A stretch of 64,000 nucleotides of DNA from an uncultured Oscillospiraceae bacterium (GTDB lineage: Bacteria; Bacillota; Clostridia; Oscillospirales; Acutalibacteraceae): the NCBI GenBank assembly GCA_900540535.1, contig UQGM01000006.1, positions 1 through 64,000 on the forward strand, written 5' to 3'. Below, piece after piece: positions 34,645 to 45,000 of this stretch (position 1 is the first letter of the stretch; every line of letters starts with the position of its first letter). The translations under genes and the position numbers were made by a program. Below the pieces are notes generated by a model. It saw only the letters and a program-made list of their open reading frames with translations. It did no database searches and was not told where the DNA came from.

Positions 34645-36315
34645 TTATTCCTCTCCGCCGCATGCTTTGATTGCTGCGGCAATTCTTTCTCTTACTTTTT
34701 CTTCGCCTAAAAGCTGCATTATTGCATAAAGGTCAGGTGTGTTTCTTCTTGATGTTACCGCAATTCTTATAACAGAAGAAACATCGCCTACATGGCCTTT
34801 ATAAGCTTCAGGGTTCTTTTTATATTCTTTTACGTTGGGAGTATATCCCAAGGGTTCACAGATACTCTTTACTGTGTCAAACCAGCCGTCTTTGTCCTGA
34901 GAATGGGAATATACTTCGAGGTACTTTTTAAGTATTGCCGAGGCTTCCTCATTTGAAACATTTTCGGGCATTGTGTAGTCGGGAGTGTAAAGCTCGTCAA
35001 AGAAATATTCGCAGTAGCTTTCAATTTCGCTCCACTTTGCAATGTCCTTTCTGGGCTTTGCAGTGCCTCTGTCAATTGAGAAAAGCTTTGTGGAAAATTC
35101 CGGGTCTCTTGTAAGAAGAGCATAAAGCTTTTCGTTATATTCTTTAGCCCAGTCGGTTACAAGAGTGTAAACCTCCTCGGCAGACATAACTGAAATTACA
35201 TTTTTACTTACGTCGTTGAGCTTTGCAAGGTCGAAAAGTGCGCCGCTTGCGCTCATCTTTTTAAGATTAAAGGGGAATGCGCTTTGAGGAGCGGTTTTGT
35301 TTGTCTTGCGCCAGTCCTCGAAGTTTGAGTTGGCAAGGGTAAGCAGATACTCTATAACGCTGGCCTTCGGATAGCCTTCCTGTGAATAGTAGGTTACGGC
35401 AGCTTCGGGATCCTTACGCTTTGAAAGTTTTCTCTTTCCTCCGTTTTCTTCCTTCATAATAGGAGCGATATGGGCGTATTTGGGAACTTTGAAACCGCAG
35501 CACTTGAAAAGCTGAATGTGCAGGGGAACGGATGCTATCCACTCGTCGCCTCTGATAACATGAGTTGTTCTCATAAGGTGATCGTCCACTGCATGGGCGA
35601 AGTGATATGTGGGGATACCGTCGGTTTTGAGAAGTACAACGTCCATGATGTTTTCGGGCATTTCGATTTTGCCCTTTACAAGGTCGTCAAAAGAAATCTT
35701 GTGCTCCTCGTTTCCGGGAGAACGCAGGCGAAGAACATAGGGCTTGCCCTCTTTTATAAGCTTTTCCTGCTCCTCATAGGAAAGATTGCGGCAGTGTGCC
35801 CACTTTCCGTAATATCCTTTATTGACGTTTTCTGCTTCCTGTTTTTCTCTCAGGGCATTGAGTTCATCCTCTGAGCAGAAGCAGGGATACGCAAGTCCTT
35901 TTAAAACAAGATCCTTTGCAAAGCATCGGTAGATTTCTCTGCGGTGGCTTTGCTGATAGGGTCCGTAATTGCCTTCCTCTTTCTCGAAGCCCATAACACC
36001 TTCATCGGGAGTTACGCCGAATGCTTCAAGTCCTTTTATGATTTCGGAAACACCGTCGGTGATTTCTCTCTTTTTATCGGTGTCTTCAATTCTCAAAAAG
36101 AAAACGCCGTTTGTGGTTGATGCATTGAGCTTTGCAACCATTGCGGCAAAAAGTCCGCCGATGTGAAGAAAGCCTGTGGGGCTGGGTGCAAAACGTGAAA
36201 CTCTTGCTCCTTCCGCAAGGGGGCGTTGGGGATAGAGCTCCTCATAGTACTCGGGTGTTTTATCTACGTCGCCGAAAAGCAGCTCGGCAAGTTTTTCAAA
36301 ATCTGTCAAGTTCAT
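34645..36315 (-). CDS. gltX: Glutamyl-tRNA synthetase
   Basis: A 556-residue class Ia synthetase with RFAPSPTGFLHIGGLFAAMVAKLNAS (HIGG at 51-54) and KLSKRKD. An extra N-terminal segment of about 38 residues (a DKTPEYYEELYPQRPL-like stretch) precedes the usual start of the catalytic domain, making it longer than the typical 480-490 residue enzyme. The stop is 5 bases from the glnS start, so both are one transcript. Transcription starts at TTGATT-17-GATAAT (36375-36347). ATG 36315 is only 2 bases from AAGGAGG, which is tight, so a start a few codons later is possible. Confidence 0.95.
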   Translation of the reverse strand: MNLTDFEKLAELLFGDVDKTPEYYEELYPQRPLAEGARVSRFAPSPTGFLHIGGLFAAMVAKLNASTTNGVFFLRIEDTDKKREITDGVSEIIKGLEAFGVTPDEGVMGFEKEEGNYGPYQQSHRREIYRCFAKDLVLKGLAYPCFCSEDELNALREKQEAENVNKGYYGKWAHCRNLSYEEQEKLIKEGKPYVLRLRSPGNEEHKISFDDLVKGKIEMPENIMDVVLLKTDGIPTYHFAHAVDDHLMRTTHVIRGDEWIASVPLHIQLFKCCGFKVPKYAHIAPIMKEENGGKRKLSKRKDPEAAVTYYSQEGYPKASVIEYLLTLANSNFEDWRKTNKTAPQSAFPFNLKKMSASGALFDLAKLNDVSKNVISVMSAEEVYTLVTDWAKEYNEKLYALLTRDPEFSTKLFSIDRGTAKPRKDIAKWSEIESYCEYFFDELYTPDYTMPENVSNEEASAILKKYLEVYSHSQDKDGWFDTVKSICEPLGYTPNVKEYKKNPEAYKGHVGDVSSVIRIAVTSRRNTPDLYAIMQLLGEEKVRERIAAAIKACGGEE

Positions 36316-36346
36316 TTCCTCCTTACGGAAAATATATTTACATTTT

Positions 36347-36375
36347 ATTATCGCAGAAAATCATCAATCAATCAA
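36347..36375 (-). promoter_or_regulatory. Promoter of gltX-glnS
   Basis: On the minus strand TTGATT (36375-36370), 17-base spacer, GATAAT (36352-36347). Confidence 0.65.
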
Positions 36376-36384
36376 TAGTAAAAA

Positions 36385-36423
36385 ATAAAAACGGCAAATT
36401 AGGTTAATAAAACCTAATTGCCG
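36385..36423 (-). terminator. Terminator-like hairpin between 5S rRNA and gltX
   Basis: CGGCAAATTAGGTT / AACCTAATTGCCG stem (36392-36423), followed on the minus strand by GTTTTTATTTTTT. It is the second hairpin after the 5S gene and insulates gltX. Confidence 0.8.
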
Positions 36424-36474
36424 CCTTTAAAATTTTGCTATTACATTATATAATATATTTTATATAAATAAAAA

Positions 36475-36504
36475 AACACCCACCCTATTGGGCAGATGCC
36501 TTTG
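36475..36504 (-). terminator. Terminator of the 5S rRNA gene
   Basis: Hairpin with CATCTGCCC / GGGTGGGTG around AATA (wobbles included), then TTTTTTT on the minus strand directly after the 5S 3' end. Confidence 0.75.
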
Positions 36505-36510
36505 TCAAGT

Positions 36511-36626
<116 letters not shown>

Positions 36627-36671
36627 TGAAGAAACGTTGTTTTGTTGGCGTCTCTCTCAGCGACGAAATGA

Positions 36672-36700
36672 ATTATATCACACCGATTTCCAAAATGCAA
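36672..36700 (-). promoter_or_regulatory. Promoter of the solitary 5S rRNA
   Basis: On the minus strand TTGCAT (36700-36695), 17-base spacer, TATAAT (36677-36672), about 45 bases before the 5S 5' end. Confidence 0.8.
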
Positions 36701-36763
36701 CCCCTTTTTTCAAATTTTTTAAAATTTTTTTAAAAACAGTCAAAAAACCTTAAAAAAGCTCAC

Positions 36764-36792
36764 TTGCCAACTTTTTGTGTTAGGTATATAAT
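36764..36792 (+). promoter_or_regulatory. Promoter of the 38-residue membrane peptide gene
   Basis: TTGCCA (36764-36769), 17-base spacer, TATAAT (36787-36792). Confidence 0.75.
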
Positions 36793-36837
36793 ATGGATAC
36801 GGAAGTTACCGATTAGTTTTTTACGGAAGTGGTTTTT

Positions 36838-36954
36838 ATGTTGAAGCTTTTTGTACGTATAATTGTGTTGCTTGCTTCGGCAGCAGCTTCAGCACTGGCT
36901 GTTCTGTTTGCCGTTGCCAACAGACGCAAAGAAGTGAAAATAGACCTTAACTGA
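36838..36954 (+). CDS. Single-pass membrane micropeptide, 38 residues
   Basis: The frame encodes 38 residues: a short basic start (MLKLFVR), a hydrophobic helix of about 21 residues rich in Ala, Leu and Val, then a charged tail NRRKEVKIDLN. A consensus promoter lies 46 bases upstream, GGAAGTGG serves as ribosome site, and a strong terminator follows 18 bases after the stop. This promoter-ORF-terminator packaging supports a real gene. No family recognised; a small inner-membrane protein is the natural reading. Confidence 0.6.
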   Translation: MLKLFVRIIVLLASAAASALAVLFAVANRRKEVKIDLN

Positions 36955-36972
36955 GTATTAAGGCAAATTCGG

Positions 36973-37000
36973 AAAGACGCAGAAAACTGCGTCTTTTAAT
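36973..37000 (+). terminator. Terminator of the micropeptide gene
   Basis: AAAGACGCAG / CTGCGTCTTT stem with AAAA loop and T-rich tail. Confidence 0.85.
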
Positions 37001-37044
37001 TTTAATGGTTAGACTTTTTGAGTCAAGGGAAGGGACGGAAAATT

Positions 37045-37218
37045 ATGGACTGTGAAAACTGCTGGTACAACGAATACGATGAGGAAAATGACGAGTACTA
37101 TTGCTCCCTTGAGCTGGATGAGGATGAATATGCACGTTTTATATATTCCAAAGAGGAAAAGTGCCGTTATTTCAGACCTTACGGCGGCGAATATGAAATT
37201 GTAAAAAAGCAAAACTGA
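37045..37218 (+). CDS. DUF6472-family small acidic protein
   Basis: A 57-residue protein: MDCENCWYNEYDEENDEYYCSL then LDEDEYARF and CRYFRPYGGEYEIVKKQN. The spacing of the four cysteines (CxxC near the start, two later) and the C-terminal EYEIVKKQ match the small DUF6472-type proteins of Clostridia as I remember them. The cysteines may bind a metal such as zinc (inference). The start is taken at 37045 after GGGAAGGGA; the longer frame from 37018 lacks support. A terminator follows at 37231. Confidence 0.7.
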   Translation: MDCENCWYNEYDEENDEYYCSLELDEDEYARFIYSKEEKCRYFRPYGGEYEIVKKQN

Positions 37219-37230
37219 TATAAATACTAT

Positions 37231-37265
37231 TGCGGACTGCAAAAAGGCAGTCCGTTTTTCTTGTA
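37231..37265 (+). terminator. Terminator of the DUF6472 gene
   Basis: CGGACTGC / GCAGTCCG stem with AAAAA loop followed by TTTTTCTTG. Confidence 0.88.
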
Positions 37266-37443
37266 AAACAAGGAATTTTAAGAAAAATCTATCATAAATA
37301 TGCTGAATTTTTTTAACTAAGATATGTCGAAAAATAAGGAGAAGTTTTTAAGAGTTTTACAAATGTGTTAACAAAGTCCTGCCAATTGTATAAATTAAAC
37401 AAAAAATCAACTAATATTTTTACACTTGTGGTAATCAGTGATG

Positions 37444-37506
37444 CTGTGATTTCCACAGCTCGCTTCGTCATTTTGCACAAGCAAACAGCTGCGCTGTTGT
37501 GCAAAA
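37444..37506. repeat. Two adjacent hairpins upstream of the 39-residue gene
   Basis: GCTGTG / CACAGC (37444-37460) and a larger element with outer arms TTTTGCACAA / TTGTGCAAAA (37471-37506) and inner arms ACAGC / GCTGT. The larger ends 4 bases before the -35 box of the next gene. The rest of 37266-37443 is AT-rich, with nothing I can name. Confidence 0.6.
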
Positions 37507-37510
37507 AGTC

Positions 37511-37539
37511 TTGACGATTTGCATAATATGTGGTAGTAT
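37511..37539 (+). promoter_or_regulatory. Promoter of the 39-residue gene
   Basis: TTGACG (37511-37516), 17-base spacer, TAGTAT (37534-37539). Confidence 0.7.
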
Positions 37540-37574
37540 AAGCACAACAAAGAACGAAAGGAGTGAAGAAGAAT

Positions 37575-37694
37575 ATGACATTCAAGAATTACGAGCTTGA
37601 GAGAGAGCTTCTCGACGAATTCCTCAGCGAGAAAAAGCTTAGCTGGAAATCTTTCCTTACAGCTATGGCACTCAACGGAGTAGTCGGAAAATAA
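37575..37694 (+). CDS. Small protein of 39 residues
   Basis: Preceded by AGGAGTGAAGAAGAAT and encoding MTFKNYELERELLDEFLSEK then KLSWKSFLTAMALNGVVGK. It has an amphipathic, acidic first half and a hydrophobic second half ending in GVVGK. Codon use matches the highly expressed genes nearby. It has its own promoter and a terminator at 37775, and about 80 bases of structured sequence (including CGGCT / AGCCG at 37704-37714) lie between stop and terminator. I know no family. It could be a small regulatory protein, a signalling peptide, or the coding part of a dual-function RNA. Confidence 0.6.
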   Translation: MTFKNYELERELLDEFLSEKKLSWKSFLTAMALNGVVGK

Positions 37695-37774
37695 GAGCTG
37701 ATTCGGCTTAGCCGGTCACCGATTTGCCAGTGCGGTCAAAGCTGCAAGGGCGTATCAAGAAGTAAAAATCGGGG

Positions 37775-37802
37775 GAGCCTTGAATAAAGGCTCTTATTTT
37801 TT
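37775..37802 (+). terminator. Terminator after the 39-residue gene
   Basis: GAGCCTT / AAGGCTC stem followed by TTATTTTTTT. Confidence 0.85.
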
Positions 37803-37837
37803 TGTAAAAATAAACCCGATGCTGATATAGATTATAA

Positions 37838-37872
37838 AAAATCCGCAGAGCTTTATCTCTGCGGATTTTTTG
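37838..37872 (-). terminator. Terminator of yhaM
   Basis: AAAATCCGCAGAG / CTCTGCGGATTTT stem with T-tracts on both strands, just past the minus-strand yhaM stop. Confidence 0.9.
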
Positions 37873-37886
37873 CTTTTATTCTCAAA

Positions 37887-38855
37887 TTAAAAGAGTTTTG
37901 CTTTCGGACGGATATCTCCGCCGGGATTATAAAACTTTCTGTTGTCGAGAGCCCATTGACGCTGACTGAAATCTTTTTCGGGAGCAAGAGAAACAGCCTG
38001 AGCCATTTCGAACATCTTGGCGTCGAGGGTATCTATCATGGAAAGCAGCTCCGCCTCAATAAACATTGGTCGAACTGCCGCTCCGAATTCCGGTTCGCCG
38101 TGGTGGGAGAGAACCATGTGTTCGAGCATCATGGCCTTTTCCATATCGACACCGAGTTTTTCGGCAGTCTTTTCAATAAGCATTGCGCCTCTTACAAGAT
38201 GGCCTATAAGTGTTCCGTCAACGGTATAGCCTGATGCAAGACCTGTTTCGGGCACTTCAAATTCACCGATTTTTCCTATGTCGTGGAGAATTGCACCTGC
38301 AAGAAGCAGATCGCTGTTAACGTAATCATATATTTTGCAGGCTTCCTGTGCAAGACGCACCATTGACAGGGTATGCATCAAAAGACCGCTTCTTATGGCA
38401 TGGTGAAGCTTAAAGGCGGCAGGCCAGTAAAGAAGCTTTTCTTTATTCTGGGAAAGAATTTCCAAAGTGATCTTTCTGTATGTTTCGTCATAAAAGGAGT
38501 AGGCAATGCTGCTAAGCTCCTCAAACATTATTTCGGGTGCATAATCTGCGCTGGGTACAAAATCCTCAATGCGAATGTTGTCAGCAGGAGTACATTTGCG
38601 TATCCTTTCAATTCTGAGCTGATCCGCTCCGTTGAAAGGAGAAATAGTTCCTCTTATTTTTATAAGCTCGTTTGAGTTATATGAGCCCTGAAGTTCAGGG
38701 TTGTAATCCCAGTATTTTGCTGAAATTTCACCGTCGGAATCCGCTACAACAAGGTCAAGATAGGGAAGTCCCTTTGCTGTTTTCTTAACGTCACAAGACT
38801 TTATAAGGCAAAAGCCCTCAACGGTTCCGGTTTTTTCATTTTTCAAAAAGTTCAT
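37887..38855 (-). CDS. yhaM: 3'-5' exoribonuclease YhaM-like (OB fold plus HD domain)
   Basis: A 322-residue protein with an N-terminal OB-fold nucleic-acid-binding domain (about residues 10-90; DLVVADSDGEISAKYWDYN, ELIKIRGTISPFNGADQLRIERI) and a C-terminal HD phosphohydrolase domain with HHAIRSGLLMHTLSMVRLAQ and GAILHDIGKIGEF and a later LEHMVLSHHG. This arrangement defines YhaM, which trims RNA 3' ends in Firmicutes. Length matches Bacillus YhaM (about 314). Stand-alone gene. Confidence 0.9.
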   Translation of the reverse strand: MNFLKNEKTGTVEGFCLIKSCDVKKTAKGLPYLDLVVADSDGEISAKYWDYNPELQGSYNSNELIKIRGTISPFNGADQLRIERIRKCTPADNIRIEDFVPSADYAPEIMFEELSSIAYSFYDETYRKITLEILSQNKEKLLYWPAAFKLHHAIRSGLLMHTLSMVRLAQEACKIYDYVNSDLLLAGAILHDIGKIGEFEVPETGLASGYTVDGTLIGHLVRGAMLIEKTAEKLGVDMEKAMMLEHMVLSHHGEPEFGAAVRPMFIEAELLSMIDTLDAKMFEMAQAVSLAPEKDFSQRQWALDNRKFYNPGGDIRPKAKLF

Positions 38856-39022
38856 CAGCTCAGCCGCCTTTCAAAATTATCCGGGGGATATTATATCACA
38901 AAATTATATTCAGTGTCAGTGGTTAAAAGAAACAGAGCAAAAAATACTTTCTCTCTATTAAGAGGATTTTTTCTTAAATTATGGGAAATATAGGAATATC
39001 TGATTTTTAGGGAGCGGGAAAC

Positions 39023-42000
39023 ATGAGTGAAAAATTAAGTCTATTAAAGCCTAGGAAGATTGAAAAAAGGGTTAAAAAGGCTTTAAAGGAGATAAGAAAA
39101 AACTGTATTGAAAATATTAAAAATAAAAACTATGGACTGCTTACGGATAACTATTATATCCTTGCAACTCTCGGAAGAGAATGTATTAAAAACTTAAAAA
39201 ATGCCCCGAAGCTTCCCAGCAAAAACGATGTTCCTGTTATTTATACGGTTATTAAGGAAAGCGCAGAAAAATACGGATGTCTTACTGAGGAAATTTTTAT
39301 TTCGGTGCTTTCCGATAAGGGCTTTTCATCTGATGAATGCGCACTTATACGTCTTATGGCGGAATGTGCATATGTTAATCTTTTTTTGGATTGTCAGGAT
39401 TTGCAGAAAGCGTCTGATTATATAAACGGTATAAGAAATCTTGAAGAGATTGACTTTGAAAATATAATGTGCAAAGTCTGTGAAACGGAGAAAATTCTGC
39501 TCCGTGACCCGGCAGGCGTTTATCCACAGTGTACAGGTGATACAAAAACACTGTATCGCAAATGGATAGGTGAGCAGAGCAAAGAATTAAGAGTTTCCGA
39601 AACGGAATTTGCAGTTAAAGCCCTCAGTGAAGCTAAAAAGCACTCCGATCATATAGGCAGATACATTAAGCCGGACAACGATGATATGGGTTCTCTGTGG
39701 GGAACTGCGGCAATTGTATTCCCGCCGGTTTTTGCCCTTCTTTTATGTGTTTTGGCAGGCTTCTTTTCAAAAAGCATATTGATTTCTCTGTGTCTCTATT
39801 TTCCTTTGTGGGAAATCGTTAAAAATACAGTGTGGAATATCTGCGGAAGATTTTCAAGAAAAAGAACTCTTCCCGCCCTCGAAATGGAAGCTGTTCCTGA
39901 GGACGGGAAAACAGTTGCAGCGGTTTCCGTTCTTTTGCCCTCTGACGAAAAGGGAAGAAGAGAGCTTTATAAAAATCTCAGAGAGATGAAAATAAGTAAC
40001 GGAAAAGGTGACATTTGCTTTTGTGTTCTCGGCGATTATCGGAGCAGCGACCATGAGGAAATGCCTGAGGACGCAGCAATTTTAAAGGGATGCAAAAAGG
40101 TCATAGAAGCTCTTAACAAAAAATATGGCGGTGGATTTTTTCTTGCAGTACGCCGCAGGGAATATTCAGTCAGTGAGGACTGCTTTTGCGGAAAAGAGCG
40201 AAAAAGGGGAGCTGTAGAAGCTCTGATAAAAGCTATGAGGGGAGAAAGAAACGATGAGCTGGAGCTTTTCGGCGATATAAAGAATCTTCAAAATACAAAA
40301 TACCTTATGATGCTCGATGCAGATACCAAAATGCCCATGAATACTGTTTCAAGACTTGTGGGAGCGGCAATGCATCCTTTAAATAAATGTGAGATTTCCG
40401 GTGGAAAAGTGGAAAACGGATACGGTATTTTTGTGCCAAGTGCCGCAGCGGAGCTTTCGTCGGCTGAAAAAAGCCGTTTTTCTCTTGTTATGGCAGGAGC
40501 GGCGGGAGTTTCCTCCTATGATGCAGGAACCTGGGAATTTTATATGAATATGTTCGGAGAAGGCATTTTTTCAGGTAAAGGACTTATTGCTGTGGACGCT
40601 TTTTACACTCTCATGCCAAATGCGTTTCCAAAAGAACAGGTTCTCAGCCACGATATTTTGGAGGGCGGATTTCTCCGTGCCGCCCTTGTGCCGGGCGCAT
40701 GGGTAACGGATTCCTTTCCTGCGACGGTTCAGTCGTATTTAAGCCGCAGTCACAGGTGGATAAGAGGCGACTGGCAGAATATTATCTGGATTTTTAAAAA
40801 CACTTTCCTTAAAGGGGAAAGATATAAAAATCCTCTTAACGCTCTTTCAAAATATAAGCTCTTTGATAATCTCAGAAGAAGTCTTATTCCCGTTTTCGCC
40901 GCTGTTTTGATTTTTGCGGCGGGCTTTTTTTCTCCCCTTGTGGGTGTTTTGCTCCTTGCTGCCGCATTTCTTTCTGTTTGCTCGGGAGAAATTTTTTCTG
41001 CAATTCAGGCAGTCTGGAAAAAAGGATTTTCCGTATTCACCCATAAAAGATGCTCTGTGGGCTCTTCGGAAATACGAATGGGTCTTATGCGTGCACTGGT
41101 TTACTGTATTCTTGTTCCTCAAAACGCATTTGTCGCTGCCGACGGAGCTATAAAAGCCCTATGGAGAACCTTTGTGTCAAGACGTCATCTTTTGCAGTGG
41201 GTAACTGCGGCGGACAGCGAAAAAAGCGGCGTAAAGAATATAAAAAGATATTTGCCGTCCCTTGTCTTTGCAGTGATACTTCTTTTCACTCCGGGAGTTG
41301 TCGGTAAAATAGCAGGACTCTTTTTCTTTTTTGCTCCTGTTATTTATGAACCGATTTCCGAAAGAAAAGTTAAAACCTCTAAAAAGGAACTCACTCCCCG
41401 TGAAAGGGAGAAGATTATTTCCTACTGTGCGGCAATGTGGAAATATTATGAAAAATATGCTGGAGAAAGCGAGCACTTTCTTCCTCCCGATAACGTACAG
41501 CAGTCGCCTGTATTTGCCGTTGCAAGGAGAACTTCTCCCACAAATATCGGTATGATGATGCTAAGTATTCTTGCAGCAAAGGATATGGGCTTTATTGACA
41601 GCGAGGGTCTTTACAAAAGGCTTAAAAATGTCCTTGACAGTGTAGAAAAGCTTCCGAAATACAGAGGAAATCTCTTTAACTGGTACAGCACACAGACCTT
41701 AGAGCCTATTGAGCCGGTATATGTTTCGAGTGTGGACAGCGGAAATTTCCTCTGCTGTATCACTGCCCTTAAATCGGGACTTTTAAAGCTTAAAGGAGAG
41801 TTCCAGCCACTCGGAGAAATTGCCGAACGATTTCAGAAAATAATAGACGAAACGGATTTGTCCTTTTTATATAATGAAAAGAAAAATCTATTTCATATTG
41901 GCTTCAGCATTGAGGATAATGCTTTAACACCGTCCTGTTATGATCTTCTTATGAGCGAAGCGAGAATGACAAGCTATTTTGCCGTAGCTACAGGACAGGC

Positions 42001-45000
42001 TCCCGAAAAGCACTGGGGAGCTTTAAACAGAACGGCATTAAGGTGCGGCAGATATTCCGGTCCTGTTTCGTGGACAGGCACAATGTTTGAATACTATATG
42101 CCCCATATACTTTTGCCTGTGTACCGCAATTCTCTTATTGAGGAGGCTTTGGGTTTCTGTCTTAAAATGCAGAAAAAGCAGGCTGAAAAGACCGGTGTTC
42201 CCTTTGGTATGAGTGAAAGCGGATATTACGCTTTTGACAGCGGACTTAACTATCAGTACAAAGCCCACGGAGCGGAAAATCTTGCCCTTAAGCGCAGTGC
42301 TGATAAAGAAACGGTTATATCGCCTTATTCCACATTTTTGGTTCTTCCCTTTGATACACAGGGGGCTATGGAAAACCTCAGAAAGCTGGAGGAATTGGGG
42401 CTTTGCGGAAGCTGCGGATTTTACGAGGCGGTGGATTTTACTCCCTCGAGAACCGATTCAAGAGGCATGGCGGTAGTGCGAAGCTTTATGGCACATCATG
42501 TGGGAATGAGTATTTTAAGCTGTGCCAACGCTCTTTTTGACGGCATTATGCAGAAAAGATTTATGGAGGATGAAAAAATGGCAAGTGCAAAATCGCTCCT
42601 TGAAGAAAAGATTTCAGATGCATCCACTGTTTTTGAGGATGTCCAGAAGGATAATCCACCTGTAAAGCCCGACACTGTTCATGAAGCGACGGGATTTTTC
42701 TCCCAGCCGAATCCCGACAGTCCCGACGTATCTCTTTATACAAACGGTGACTGGACAAGCGTAGTCACTTCCTGCGGAAACGGATTTTCAATATATACGG
42801 GTGCAGATATCACAATGAGAAGCGAAGATCTCAGAAATTCTCCATCAGGAGTGTTTGCCTTTTTCTGTCAGGGAGACAGTGCTCAAAGTTTTACCTATGC
42901 TCCCGGATATGAAAATCCTGAAAAGTTTTCCGGCGAATTCAGCAGTACCTATGCGAAATTTATCCGTACTGAGGATGAAACTGAGCTCACCAAGGAAGTG
43001 TTTGTTCATAAGTCTGTACCGGGAGAAATAAGAAGCTATACTGTTAAAAATTCCGGTAAGCACAGACTTAAAGGAGAAATTGTAATTTATTTTGAGCCTG
43101 TGCTTGCTCCTTTCGGCGAGGTGCGTTCTCATCCAGCCTTTGCAAAGCTTTTTACTACGGCTCATTACCGTGAAGATTCAGGTATGCTTGTTTTTAGAAA
43201 ACGCAGCCGTGAAAGCGGACGGCCTTTGTTCCTTGCCGCAGGACTTTTGGGACAGGAAAAATTTACCTTTGAAACCTCAAGGGAAAAGGTTCTCAAAAGA
43301 CCCCTTGGCAATAAATCGCTTCCTCCTGATCCTGAAAAATTCACCTCTTCCTGCGCTGTAGGCGATGTGTGCTGTGCAATAAGCGTTCCTGTGGAAGTGC
43401 CGTCCCACGGAAAAGTTACCGTCAAAGCAGCAATGTGCGCCGCCGAAGAGGAACAGGAGGCGAAGAAATTTTTTACAGCACTGAGAAAAGAAAATGCATC
43501 CCATGAAAAAGGAGCGGCTTCTCCCTTTGTTTCCGGCAGTATTGAGGGCGTGCTGGCTTTGCAGGCGCTGCCGCACCTTTTTTGGAATACCGGCTATTCA
43601 AAGGAATATGAGCAGGCGGCACAGGAAAACACCTTAAAACGCAGTGAAATGTGGCAGACAGGTATTTCGGGAGATTATCCTATTATATATATTGAGCTTT
43701 TCGGCTCCGATGAGGATAGGCTCCTTCCCTACCTTAAAATCTGCAAAAGTCTTTACACCTGTTCACTGTTTGTGGAAATAGCCGCCGTCTGTATAGGCAG
43801 AAAGGGCGAAACTCTTAAATATACAGAGAAATTTATCCGTGACGCAGGGTTCGAAAATATCCTCTCCTGCCGTGGCGGAGTGCGGCTCATTGATGGAGAA
43901 AAAACTCCCGCTGAGGTTTTAAATCTCCTTAAAGGGGCGGCAAAGTTTATTGTTCCAAAGCGAAGCGCAGAGCGCATCGGCAGACCTCAAAAGCCTTTTG
44001 CATCATCTCTCCTTCCGCCTCTCGAGCCTGTTTCCTTTGAAGATGAAAAAGAACTTGAGGTCAAAAACGGATATTTTTCTGAAAATTCATTTACCGTAAC
44101 TGGAAAGCCTGTTGTCCCCTGGAGCCTTTGCCTTGCAAATCCCTCTTTCGGAACTCTCGTTACAAACACATCTCTCGGCTTTACCTGGGCAGTCAACGCC
44201 GGGGAAAATAAGCTTACCTCATGGTGCAATAATCCTTTGGGGGATTTTGGCGGCGAAAAACTTTTTCTTAAAGCCGACGGAAAAATGTATGATATTATCA
44301 GGGAATCATCTGTGCGTTATACTCCGAAAAAGGCAGTTTATATGTCAAAATATAAAAACGTCAGATTTGCCGTTGAAGTGTCGGTGGCACCCAGAGGCTT
44401 TGCAAAATACGTTAAAGTGTTCTGCGAAAATACAGGCAGTGATGAATTCAGCGGAGAAATATACTATTATATTGAGCCTTCCATGGGCAGAACAGATGAT
44501 TTTAAAAGCGCTGTAAAATTCGAGGAAGGAAAAGACGGACTCTTTTTCAGAAATCCTTTAAACGAATGTATCAGAACTACGGCATATCTTACCGCCGGAG
44601 AAGACAGCATAACTCTTGCAGGAAACCGAAATGAATTATTTGATTTAAGTTTAACTGACGTGCAAAAAGTTTCTACAGACCCCTGCGGAGCAGTAGGAAA
44701 AAAGCTCATTTTGCCCCCTGGCAGGGAGGATAAAGTTAAGTTTATTTTATCCTGCGGAGCCGAGGAGGAAAGTGCCGAAAAAATAACCACTGTCGATATT
44801 TTGGGCGGAAGCGGAGAGGGATTTATCTCTGTGGGCACAGGGGATAAAGCTTTTGATGTCATGGTAAACACATGGCTTCCCATGCAGATTTCAAACTGCC
44901 GATTAATGGGCAGAACGGGATTTTATCAGTGCTCCGGCGCATGGGGATTCCGTGACCAGCTTCAGGATTCCCTTTCTCTGCTTTTAACTAAACCTCAAAT

